Below, in pieces: positions 42,889-52,703 of a stretch of DNA of 64,000 bases; the first letter of the stretch is position 1, and the number at the start of each line of letters is the position of its first letter. The notes below the pieces were generated by a model. The model saw only the letters and a list, made by a program, of their open reading frames with translations, ran no database searches and was not told the origin of the DNA. The DNA comes from Jackrogersella multiformis (lineage: Eukaryota; Ascomycota; Sordariomycetes; Xylariales; Hypoxylaceae). Where the stretch lies: the NCBI GenBank assembly GCA_902806575.1, contig CADCXD010000006.1:186001-250000 (forward strand), read 5' to 3'. The position numbers were made by a program, and so were the translations under genes.

Positions 42889-43084
42889 AGCTCGTCGAAG
42901 CAGCCAAAATTCAGTCAACAAATAACAACAATTTTCTCCCCACTCAACCCTTCTACTCAGCTCTCCCTACCCAGGAAGATCTGAACTTCAACGAAGCTAC
43001 CATTAGCTCCCAGAGTTCCTTTGCTACCGCCAACATTCCTCCTCAAGACTACTCAGTCTTCACAACGGATTCACAACAGCAACA

Positions 43085-43210
43085 ATGGCCTCCCTCCAGT
43101 TCCCCGAGCCAGCCGGCACCATCCGCGCAACAACACAACAACTTCTTCCCGCCGCAACAGGACTTCGTCTTGTTCGACCAAACACCGCCGCCTCAGAGAC
43201 AGAACGTTAA
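43085..43210 (+). promoter_or_regulatory. cpc-1 leader: 41-codon uORF2
   Basis: ATGGCCTCC ... CGTTAA is 41 sense codons, 316 bases before the main start. From recalled literature, the Neurospora cpc-1 leader has a second uORF of the same length. It lies in a different frame from the upstream extension of the main ORF. Confidence 0.55.
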
Positions 43211-43526
43211 CCGTACCGTGTCGTCCCCTGCCTCATACGCAGCAGCCTTCGGATCTTTAAATAACAACCCTAACCACTCGCCTCGGATCGCAAACGGTTC
43301 TACTTCCTCGATCCAGAACCAGCGTTTGGCACAGATTATCCGGGCAACAGGACACCAGACTTCTTCTCCTACGGCTTACACCAACCGGCTCAACTCTCCA
43401 GCACAGTTTTACGCCTCCTTGTCTTCTCTACCCTCTTCAGTTTCCCCAAACCAGCAGAATCGTCCCGTTCGTCCTCCCGTACCTCTTTTCACCCAGAGTC
43501 ACGGTAATCAGCAAAATCCAGTCAAG

Positions 43527-44279
43527 ATGGACTTGCAAGGTAATTACCAATATCTCACGTACGTCCCGAGTACTTTTCCAAGCTCACACTATACAGACGC
43601 GCTCGGTTTCGAGGATCTGTCGACCTTCCAGGGTGGAGGGACCACGGCTTTCTCTTCCCCCGGTGTGCCCAGTTACGACATGAACATGAGCTCCACCCCG
43701 AGCTCTGTTAGCAACGTGGCCACCATATCACCTCACGAGTTGTTCCTTGATCCTCTTTCGTCTGCACCGAACTCGTCCGCCATCACGAACTTGACTTCAC
43801 CGTCCCTGTACGGCGAGTCTCCCGAGCTCTTGGACAATTTCGAAGTTTCTCCGGGCGTCGGGTCCAACGAACTGGACCATGATCATTGGTTCCCACTCTT
43901 CTCTTCGGAAGAAACTCAACCTGCCAATACTGCTCTTGTCGTCGATGACTTCTCGCCGGAAACCCAGTGCGAAGAACTCGAGGTGACCGAGGCCGTTTCC
44001 AGCCCTCGCACCAAGTCTTCCGCATCGCCCTCCACCAGGAGCAACGGGAAACCGTCCGGCTCCGGTGTCAGCCGCAGCAAGAAGAAGTTGCTCGATATCA
44101 AAATCGACGACCCCCACGATGTCATTGCCATGAAGCGGGCTCGCAATACCCTTGCGGCTCGTAAATCACGTGCACGCAAAGCAGAGCGATTTGAGGATCT
44201 AGAGAAGCAGATCGACCAGCTTACTCAAGAACGTGATTACTGGAAGGACCGCTACGAAAAGGTCTCTCGAGCCGGTTGA
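43527..44279 (+). CDS. cpc-1: CPC1/GCN4-type bZIP activator of amino-acid control
   Basis: This transcription factor activates amino-acid biosynthesis genes when translation is limited. The C-terminus is a bZIP: basic region AMKRARNTLAARKSRARKAERF and zipper LEKQIDQLTQERDYWKDRYEKV, ending eleven codons later at most. The acidic activation region contains LFLDPLSSAPNSSAITNLTSPSLY, SPELLDNFEVSP and DHDHWFPLF, typical of fungal CPC1/CpcA. From ATG 43527 (AAGATGG context) the protein is 250 aa, near the CPC1/CpcA length. The frame stays open back to 42837 without an ATG, adding 230 Gln/Ser/Asn-rich codons. I take that part as leader containing uORFs, although a spliced N-terminal extension cannot be excluded. 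Control by Gcn2-dependent reinitiation is inferred from the leader. Confidence 0.85.
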   Translation: MDLQGNYQYLTYVPSTFPSSHYTDALGFEDLSTFQGGGTTAFSSPGVPSYDMNMSSTPSSVSNVATISPHELFLDPLSSAPNSSAITNLTSPSLYGESPELLDNFEVSPGVGSNELDHDHWFPLFSSEETQPANTALVVDDFSPETQCEELEVTEAVSSPRTKSSASPSTRSNGKPSGSGVSRSKKKLLDIKIDDPHDVIAMKRARNTLAARKSRARKAERFEDLEKQIDQLTQERDYWKDRYEKVSRAG

Positions 44280-45240
44280 TTTGGTGATAATAATGGAATA
44301 TACGTTGCGCGGACCGAACTGGAGGGTGGCTTTAATAGTAGCTAGCCCGACCGATCTCTAGGAGGCGATGGTACCAGTCCGATGCTACAGGCGCAGTCGG
44401 ATAATGACGCCATTCTGCCGTGGACATTTGAGTATAGGATTCTTTCTTGTCGTTTCCTAAAAATCGTCTTTGGTTCCACCTCTAGGAACAGTACACAAAA
44501 CGGGGTCAGGGTTTTCTTACCTTTTTTATTTTTTTTATCTTCGCTTGGTCGCCACCCAGCCTTGCCGTACTGGATTCGTCTCAGGGGCGTGGCGGACAGG
44601 GATCAATGATACTCATGAACCACATATTACTCACCGATGCGGTGAATTGCGATGTGACTGACTTTTCCGTGACCATTCTCGTCTTGCTGCTGAGCTTAAG
44701 CGTAGGCTGATGTCCCATATGAAATGGTAACGTCGACCATTAGACGTCTAAGCTGCCTTGCCTTTATACATTCGTGCCTAGGTTTGACGCGCTGCTTGTG
44801 CATACCTACCTTCCTGCCTACCTAAGGTAGCCAATGTCTGTTTCCTACCTAGGTAGGCTGCCGGCTGAGCTAGCCAAACTGCATAATGAAGCTTTGGTCT
44901 GGTAGGTCTTTAGAGTGGGTGCATGTCTTGGGTACCTAGATAGACTAGATGAGTGAGGAGGTAGTAGGCAACTGGATACGCGGTAGGTGCATGGCGGAGA
45001 CGAAACGCATGCGGTTTGTGGCCTTGTGGTTGGTGAAGCAAACCCCTGGGCTGGTTTGGAAGGTTTGGGGAGGTTTAAGAGGGAGGTAAGGAGGGAGGAA
45101 GGTAGGAAGGTATGGTGTTGGCAAACTACCTGCGTGGGTTAGGGTGCTTGGGATGGGAAGGAGAATGGGAATGGGAATGGGAAAGAAAGGTCCTTAACAT
45201 GATATAGGCTGATGGTGATGGGTGGTGGGTGAGTGGGTGG
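44280..45240. other. 3' flank of cpc-1
   Basis: Noncoding. It holds TACCTAGGTAGG motifs at about 44805-44860, then a G-rich purine tract (45040-45240) made of GGAAGGTA/GGGAATGGGAATGG-like units. No coding frame. Confidence 0.5.
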
Positions 45241-45252
45241 CTATATATAAGG
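45241..45252 (+). promoter_or_regulatory. TATA-like box upstream of the hairpin
   Basis: CTATATATAAGG lies about 42 bases before the hairpin, a spacing compatible with a start just upstream of the structure. Confidence 0.35.
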
Positions 45253-45292
45253 TTGTGAGGATAGACACGCCTTGTCTACCTAATTCTATGGA

Positions 45293-45355
45293 ATCTAGCA
45301 CTGGTTTATTCAGCCTCCTCGTACCTCACGGAGGTGTAATAAGCCAGTGCTAGAT
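45293..45355 (+). ncRNA. candidate hairpin RNA
   Basis: The 5' arm ATCTAGCACTGGTTTATT pairs with the 3' arm AATAAGCCAGTGCTAGAT over 18 base pairs with a single G-U. An inner CA/TG plus CCTCC/GGAGG stem with two single-base bulges and an 11-base loop closes it. A TATA-like box precedes it and a run of seven T begins at 45381. This looks like a structured short transcript or milRNA precursor, but a DNA-level palindrome (foldback/MITE remnant) is equally possible. No RNA family is recognised. It lies in a 2 kb gap between cpc-1 and the 46.3 kb ORF. Confidence 0.4.
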
Positions 45356-45380
45356 ATACCTTAAGCCGTTCCTTTTATGC

Positions 45381-45387
45381 TTTTTTT
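45381..45387 (+). terminator. T7 run, possible Pol III-type terminator
   Basis: Seven T residues 26 bases after the hairpin. Only suggestive, since T-rich DNA continues for 40 bases. Confidence 0.2.
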
Positions 45388-46261
45388 CTCTTATTTTATT
45401 TTTTTGCCTCGCCAGGCTTAAAATTGCCGCAGGGTTCGATTCTTACTATGTCTGTTGTTTGCTTTTCTGACATGTCTTTCTTGCTCTTCTGCCTAGATAG
45501 GTTGTCTGGTGGGCTTCTATGTTAATATATGTGTTTTTTGGTGACTTGCCCCTAGACTAGGCAGTAAAGGCACGCCATACTCATAACATCATATTTCAAA
45601 GAACTTCCACAAGCCCCCTTTCAGGAAACCAATCATATTCAGACTCACGCCGACTATCCTTTAAGCCGCCCTGCGCCGGCGTAAACTCAACCTTCACCTA
45701 GAGCGATGGCGGACGCCTTTGAATCCAAACATCGAGGGTTTAACCAACGCAGAATCCCATCTCATTTTACAACATCTCATACCTCAACATTATGAGGGAG
45801 GCATCGGTAAGCCTCAACCTCGCTGACCGTATATTCTATATGAGACCATAAACATCGGGACGGAAGTTCTTCGATATGCTGGCCTCTGCCAATGTCGATG
45901 GTTACCTAGTTTGGGGGGGTTGAAGAATGATACTTGAGCCTCATGCTAGACTACGTATACAACAATGAATCTTACTTTGAATTGTAAAACGAGGCTTTCT
46001 GCCTTTGGCAAGTCATTTAACTCTAGATAGATACCAGCCTTGTTCCCTAATGTTCCATGGCGAGTACCTACCTAGGTAGGTAGTTATAAAAGCCCATTTT
46101 CCCTCCTCCCTCTACGAATAATAAACTCTCGCCAAACCCTTCACTCGGTCGTCTGTAAAAGCATTCACCCTACACTGCATTACCAACTCAGCTAAACCAG
46201 CCAAACCGACAAAAACCTCTGATCTGATCTCGCCCACACCAAGATCCTCTCTCCAGCAGCC
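45388..46261. other. intergenic DNA before the 46.3 kb ORF
   Basis: No gene is recognised. A TACCTACCTAGGTAGGTAG palindrome sits at about 46064-46083, about 180 bases before the ORF. Confidence 0.5.
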
Positions 46262-46714
46262 ATGAGCCCCATCACCCTTATTTTCGGCTTCATCATCCGG
46301 CCCCTATGATATGCCGCCGTGCTATGCTCGCAAGCCGAAAGGCTCTTCCTCGAATTCTTCGAAATCCCCACCGAGATCGGCTTCCGGGCCTTTCCCCAGC
46401 CGCAGATCGCGCCGTCCCTCCCGATCCACGCGATGCACCTGGCCGCCGTCATGTGCCTCGCTGTCGTGCCTTACCAGACCAGGGCGATGGTCCGGGCGGA
46501 GAGGGCCATGCTGTCGAGCAGGGGGCTCAGATTTACGCCTGTGATGACGGATTGGCTTCGCGCGTACGTCGTCACGTTCATCCGCACGTGGGCCGTCCTG
46601 GCGCTGGGGAATGCCGCGGTGGTGCACTACCGGCTTCATGGGAGTATCTCGGATTTGGATCCGACTATAGTTCTAGGTGTTATACCGTTTTATATGTTGA
46701 TGTTTCCTGTTTAG
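46262..46714 (+). pseudogene. small membrane-protein ORF with an in-frame TGA
   Basis: From ATG 46262 the frame reads MSPITLIFGFIIRPL, then TGA at 46307-46309, then continues open for 134 codons with strong coding-type GC3 (YAAVLCSQAERLFLEFFEIP...). It contains three hydrophobic segments (AMHLAAVMCLAVVP, TWAVLALGNAAVV, IVLGVIPFYMLMFPV). Without the stop it would be a 150-aa membrane protein; the family is not recognised. If the TGA is real, translation could start only at internal Met codons near 46433, losing the first part. Alternatives are a pseudogene, an unrecognised 5' exon joining downstream of the TGA, or a base error. Confidence 0.5.
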
Positions 46715-48190
46715 GCCTGGGGGTGGTGGCCGGTTGGGATATCTGGCTGCAGCTTACCTGCGACCTGGGATGCGGACGTATCGGGGCGCTGGAGGAGTTC
46801 GGGGTTTGGTTATCGATGGTATCGACTTAGGACTTGCGGAATGGATAACCAATGCAAATGATAACACCGTTGAGTAGACGAGAAACGGGAGAATGTATAT
46901 TCGATTCAGCTCTAAATACGTTGTTTGGGAGACTAGAATAAGGATGATGGCATGGTATGACTAACAGAATCACAGCCAGCCACATCTCATTGCTACCCTT
47001 ACCTAGGTAGGTAGCTTAGGTAGGTAGTAACGAAAGACCATGAACCCCTATTCTTAATATCTACAGATTACCTATATTATTATATATACGAAAAGGGGAA
47101 CCTGGATAGCCCCTAATCAAGTAGGTAAAGTTGGTATACTAGGTACACACAGGATAACCTCTTTACCTCACCACGCCTACCTTCAACCCGCCGAGCCTCC
47201 CACATTGGTCCATGGATTGATTGGTTTACTACTTAGGTAGGTGGGTAATGGTTACTAAGGAAAATATGCCTTAGATGTTTATACACTAGATAGAAGACGC
47301 CAAAGCGAAACAAAGCGAAACCCGAGAGAAGTCGAGGGTTTCTCCATATGATTTTATCACAAAGAAAGATAGGCATTGTTGGATTCCATTTCCGGAATGG
47401 TCGAAACATTCCGCTTAGTTTACCTGTCAATAGGAAAAAAGAAATGAATGGATTCGAGAAATATGAAACTTAGCCATTTGGATTAAATCTGACGATAGCT
47501 ACGAGAAATCGAATAGGGGTAGATACCGAGGACACTCCCCAAGTTTGTGTACCTTGAGTGAAGTCAAAAGAAACACATGCACGGCACAAGTGACCTAGAA
47601 GCAGAAGAGATTCCTACACCAACTGAATAGGAGGGAATAGAGTATTATTATATGTATGTCCTCCAAAGAGTTTCCCTGCGTACCTAGGTACCTACCTATG
47701 AATACAGCGTCGAACAATATTTGTCTTATAAGCGACGAAGAGTATCCGTCCTCATATATTACCATAGTGGCATACATCTATAAAAGTGCTACTCGTATAG
47801 TCCAGGAACAAGATATCTAACCCATAATAACCTAGATTAGGTATCAACCTCAGAAACTTGCCTCATCACTACCTACCTACTTACCTACTATGGCTAGTTC
47901 TTTTCATAAAGCATACAAAGACCTATGCCGCGTATCGAAGAGTTAGTTTCACAAGACTAACACTACTACGACAACAGCACAGAGCAAATTCGATGTTCGC
48001 AAGATCTCGTTTTAACTCTTATGTGGTTCACATCACATCATGTCTCATTTTACTTATTCCTCCATATTCTAGCCACGTAGATGCGCATACCTTTCCTACC
48101 CCCTACCTACATCAACTCCTTACTCATCCCATCCTATCCCCTCATCTTCTCACCACCACCACCACCACCACCAACAACAACCCCCCGCCC
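46715..48190. other. intergenic between the 46.3 kb ORF and the GCN20 3' end
   Basis: Contains TACCTAGGTAGG motifs at about 47000-47027 and 47680-47697 and a (CAC)6 run at about 48155-48172. No coding frame is supported; the long plus frame 47858-49285 is antisense to GCN20. Confidence 0.5.
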
Positions 48191-50569
48191 CTAATGCGCC
48201 TTAACCACGCCAGCAGCATCAGCCTGCGCCGCGATCCTCTTCTTGTAAGCCTGGACGTCGCCGGGGAACTTCCAGACGGTGCCGTTCTCGCAGACCCAGA
48301 GGCTGGAGCACACGGTCTGGAGCATGGTGACGTCGTGCGACACCATCAGCACGCCGCCCTGGAACTCCTGCAGCGCCTCCGACAGCGCGTCCATCGCCTC
48401 GATGTCCAGGTGGTTCGACGGCTCGTCCAGCACCAGGATGTGCGGCTGCGTCAGCGCCAGGCACGCGAACGCCACCCTGCTCTTCTGCCCTCCGGACAGC
48501 ACCTCCATCTTCTGCAGGCCGGTCGTGCCGGTGATGCCGAAGGCGCCGAGCTGGCGCCGGTACTCCTCGTCCGTGCGGCCGGGGTACATCTTGGCCATGA
48601 AGCTGACGGCGCTCATGGTCAGGTCGAGCGCGTCGACGTGGTGCTGCGCGAAGAAGCCGATGCGCAGCCGCGAGTTCTGGGAGATGACGCCCTGGGTGGC
48701 CGACAGCTTGCCGATCAGCAGCCTGAGGATGGTGGTCTTGCCCGCGCCGTTGGGCCCCACGATGCCGATGCGCGAGTCCAGCTGCACGTCGAGGTCGATG
48801 TCCTTGAGGAGGATGTTGTCTGGCGTGTACCCGAACGTGACACCCGACATCTGCACGATGGGCGGCGACAGCTTCTCCACCTCCGGGAACCGGAACTTGA
48901 CGCTGTACTCCGTTTCGGGGGCCTCGAGCACGGGCATGCGCTCCAGCTTCTTGATGCGCGACTGCGCCTCGGCGGCCTTGCCGGCGTTGTACCGGAACTT
49001 GTCGATGAAGGCTTGCAGGTGGGCGCGCTGGGCCACGTTGTTCTCGTACTCCCGCTTCGCCGTCTTCTTGCGCTCTTCCCTGGTGGCGTAGAAGGACTCG
49101 AAGTTGGCGCCTCTGTAGTAGTCGAGTCGCTCCGAGTGCTGATGTATGATATCCGTCGCGACTTCGTTGAGGAAGGCTCTGTCGTGACTGACTACCAGGA
49201 TGGTGCTCGGGTACGTAAGCAGGTAGTTGGAAAGGAAGGTAATGGACGGGACGTCCAACATGTTGGACGGTTCGTCGAGAAGTAGCAAATCAGGTTCGCA
49301 GAAAAGGGCTCGAGCGAGGGCGAGACGCATACGCCAACCACCGGAGAACGTCTTGGTGGCAAATTGTTGACGTTCAGTTGAGAAACCTAGACCTGCTAGG
49401 ATGCTAGCAGCTCTGGACTCTGCCTTGTCTGATTCCATCTCGGCCAGCTTCGCCTGGACTTCTCCAAGCTTCTGGTCGAGGGCCTCTCGGTCGTGGTCTA
49501 ACTTGGCAGCATCTGCAGAAGTATCGGCCATAGACGATCGCTGAGACTCGATATCGGCAAGGCGAGCAGTTATTTCCTAGCAAAGGATAATAATGTAAGC
49601 GAACGTTACTAGGGTTGGGGAGGTTAAAGACATACTATTTGATCCTTAAGCAACACTTTCCGCCAAACATCGGCATCCAAGACAGCTTGTAAGGCAGATG
49701 TGTCGTCGCCAGTAATCTAGGGCATGTTAGCATAGGTGCTTATAAAATTGTTAAATCATGGTGAGTTGTCGTACTTCCTGCTCCACGTGGAGAATAGAGA
49801 TGTGCGTAGGGACGGGCAGTTCTCGTCTGGAGAGCGCTCTGAGCAATGTAGATTTACCAACACCGTTGTGACCAACCAAGCCGTAACGATGCCCATAGGC
49901 GAGAGTCAAATCGGTATCCATCAGGATACGCGTGCCACCGATACTGACATCGACATTCTCGATCTTGATATCCTTAGTCTTACCGGCGCCGCTGCCACCT
50001 CCGAGCTGCAGCGGGTTGACAGCCATGTAAAACTCCTCGTAGCTCTGGGCATCCTCGGACTGGTTGAGTAGCCTAGAAGCTTCATACTCGACGTTCTTGA
50101 ATTGCTTCTTGTTCTGCTTGGCGGCGATCTTGCGCTCGGCCTTCTCGAGCTTCTTCCGGTCGACCTTAGACTCGACCTTGCGAGCGTTGGCGGACTCCAG
50201 GTCGACGCTGCCGGTAGCGACGGCTAGAGTGGAAGACATATTTCGCTGGGCGCCGACCTGGATGGCCTGGTCGAGGCGCTTCACGGCAGATGGACCCCGG
50301 CGCTCACCATTGCTGCTATTCACTTCTTCGTACTTGTCAACCCATTTAGAGACTAACGAACGAATCTTGTCTTGGTTGGAGCCGGCGGCATCTCCAGAAG
50401 CAGAGAGCAGAAGCTCGGTGATGGCAGCGGCAGCCTCGGCGAGAGGTGACAGAATAGAAGATTCTTCATCGCCGACCCAGGCGGTAGATGCATGTCTAAG
50501 ATAACCTACGGAATACTCGGAGACGACGGGGTCAATATCCGGGATTGCGGCTCTGATATCGGCCTCCAT
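48191..50569 (-). CDS. GCN20: GCN20, ABC-F ATPase of general amino-acid control
   Basis: With Gcn1 on ribosomes, Gcn20 promotes activation of the eIF2-alpha kinase Gcn2 by uncharged tRNA. Exons 50569-49775, 49716-49636 and 49576-48191 give 753 aa, essentially the yeast length. The N-terminal Gcn1-binding region is followed by two ABC cassettes without membrane segments: Walker A GHNGVGKST and GPNGAGKTT, signatures FSGGWRMR and LSGGQKSR, and Walker B LLLLDEPSNMLD and ILVLDEPSNHLD. A Lys/Arg/Glu-rich linker lies between them. Introns have donors GTACGA and GTATGT. The 3' third (48191 to about 49100) is markedly more GC-rich at third positions than the rest. It lies about 4 kb from cpc-1, on the opposite strand. 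Confidence 0.96.
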
Positions 50570-52683
50570 CGTGGCTCGTGACGGGGATGGGACCGGGGAT
50601 AGAACCGGAGATTAGTCAGGAGGGAGAGAGAAGGATCCGAATCTAGACTGGTGTAGCAGCAAAAGCCTAGAACTTCCGAGTTCTGACTTCTGACTTCCGA
50701 ACTTCTCAAAAGGGGATACAATTTGCGAATGTTCCAGCTGGGCTTCTTTCTGGGGTATTTACCGCCCCTGAGAAGATCATTAACGGATCAATGGAGTGGA
50801 TAATTGTATCAATGGATCAGTGGACACCGCCTCCAAGGTTTTTTTCTCTTCCTTTTGACAACGTGGATCCCTGGTTGTCAGATTTAATTTCCAGCTGCAG
50901 TTTCCATATGGTAATACGGGCTGTACTGTATCTAGTGTATTGTAGTGTAGATAATGCTGCTCCTCCGATGTCCAAGCGGCCAGTTGATGAATCTTGGAAG
51001 ATTGGATTGCGATTAGGATGTGGCTGTCTTTAGGTACATAAACAGGCATATTAATATGAACAAGGCACAAAAATCACAAAAATCATAAAAATCATAAAAT
51101 GTCGTCTGAATAAAAAGGTGGATCTCGTACATAAGGTTGGATCACAGTAATACAGTATAATTAACCACCTAGCATTAAAAACCTAACACTGTATACCTAC
51201 TATTTTAATATTATTAAGCTTTTAGGTTATTCGGCTTATTACATGTTGACCCTTAATTGCATGTGACAAGATTGGCCGTTTTTATATGTAAACATCCGCG
51301 ATATTTAATTATTTAGTTAATTGCTTTAGTAGGTACCTAGCTTTAGAATAACATAAGAGGATAATATGAATCTAACATTCAACTATTGTTAGCTAGGGCC
51401 GAGCTGAATTAATCATCTTTAAGTTCAACCCTCTCTGACCTATCAAGCCCCTTTTTATTATAAGGGATTATAATTTTACTTCATCATGATGTTGGAATCT
51501 TACCTTGTCCTTGTCCTTGTCCCTTGTTCTCCCCGTTATGTCGAGTGTCGACGCCTAGCTCCGAACGACATGCTGGTGCATCATGATATGATAGGCTACC
51601 GATGCGAAGGGATACGCCTGGTTATAATTAATAGTAACATGGCAGCCCGGAGCATGGGCAAGTCTTAAGATCCAACCCTTACCTAACCAACGAAATCAGC
51701 ATCACTACATAGTACACTACCTAGACCACCATGCGGAGGCAAGGAGAGGCAAGGCTAGCCCTAAAGTTGGAATCGAATCGAATCATCACATCCATTAGAT
51801 CACAACAGGTCCTACTTACACTAGGTACTTACATACATGCATACATGCCTAGGCCGCCCTACACTCCATGCTAAAAGCCTCGGAGTTATTTCTATCATTT
51901 ACAATAGCAGAATAGTACGCCACACACAATGCCCAGGCAGATCGGCGGGGGTTTGCTGCTGCGTCACAACTCAAATCCGGATCGATCTCGTGCAAACCCG
52001 TCCGTGCCAATGGGGGATGGCTATTTTCCTAGGATAGATCGCTGCCGTGGCGAGCGAGGCGCGCGTGGGGATTTGACGCGCCGACCACTCGCGCACGCGT
52101 TTCTGGAATTCGCCAATCCTACCTCCTCTCCTCTACACTAGTCCCTTTTACTAGTAAATACCTACCTACCCTACTTGGAAAGCTTGAAACGCGCATTATC
52201 CCGTCGCGCCCATCTCGGATCTGATTGGTGCTTTCTGCGCCAACTGCAGCTTTCCAGCTAACCGCAGCCACTGTGGGATTCTTCAGCCGGCCCGTGTCTC
52301 ACTCACTCACTGCATCCTAATCATTGCCATTGTTGGCAGTTGGCTTGGAAGCATCCAAGATCTTCATCGCTAACGACTAACAAATACCTAGGTATGTATG
52401 TGTAGGTATGTATTAGACGTACATATCCAGCTATCCACACTACACCAGAGGTGCGACAACCCGACCGCATCCCTATTAGGTTGGATGCCCGGCGCAACAC
52501 GCAGCTGGATGATGCGGCCGCCGCCTGGACCATCACGTTTCCATATGCGAAATGCAACGTATCTTAACTGATTATATATTTATTACTGTACGTGTACGGT
52601 CTGATATAAGTATGTATATGTATCAAGTGCTAGGCATATTCATGACATTTTTACAAGATCTAAGGTACCGATATGACAATACG

Positions 52684-52703
52684 ACTCTCTCTCTCTCTCT
52701 CTC
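52684..52703 (+). repeat. (CT)10 microsatellite
   Basis: Uninterrupted CT dinucleotides in the gene-free interval. Confidence 0.9.

Noticed and set aside
47858..49285. 475-codon plus-strand frame
   Set aside because: It is antisense to the GC-rich 3' half of GCN20, and its sequence is low-complexity Leu/Arg/Val/Asp.
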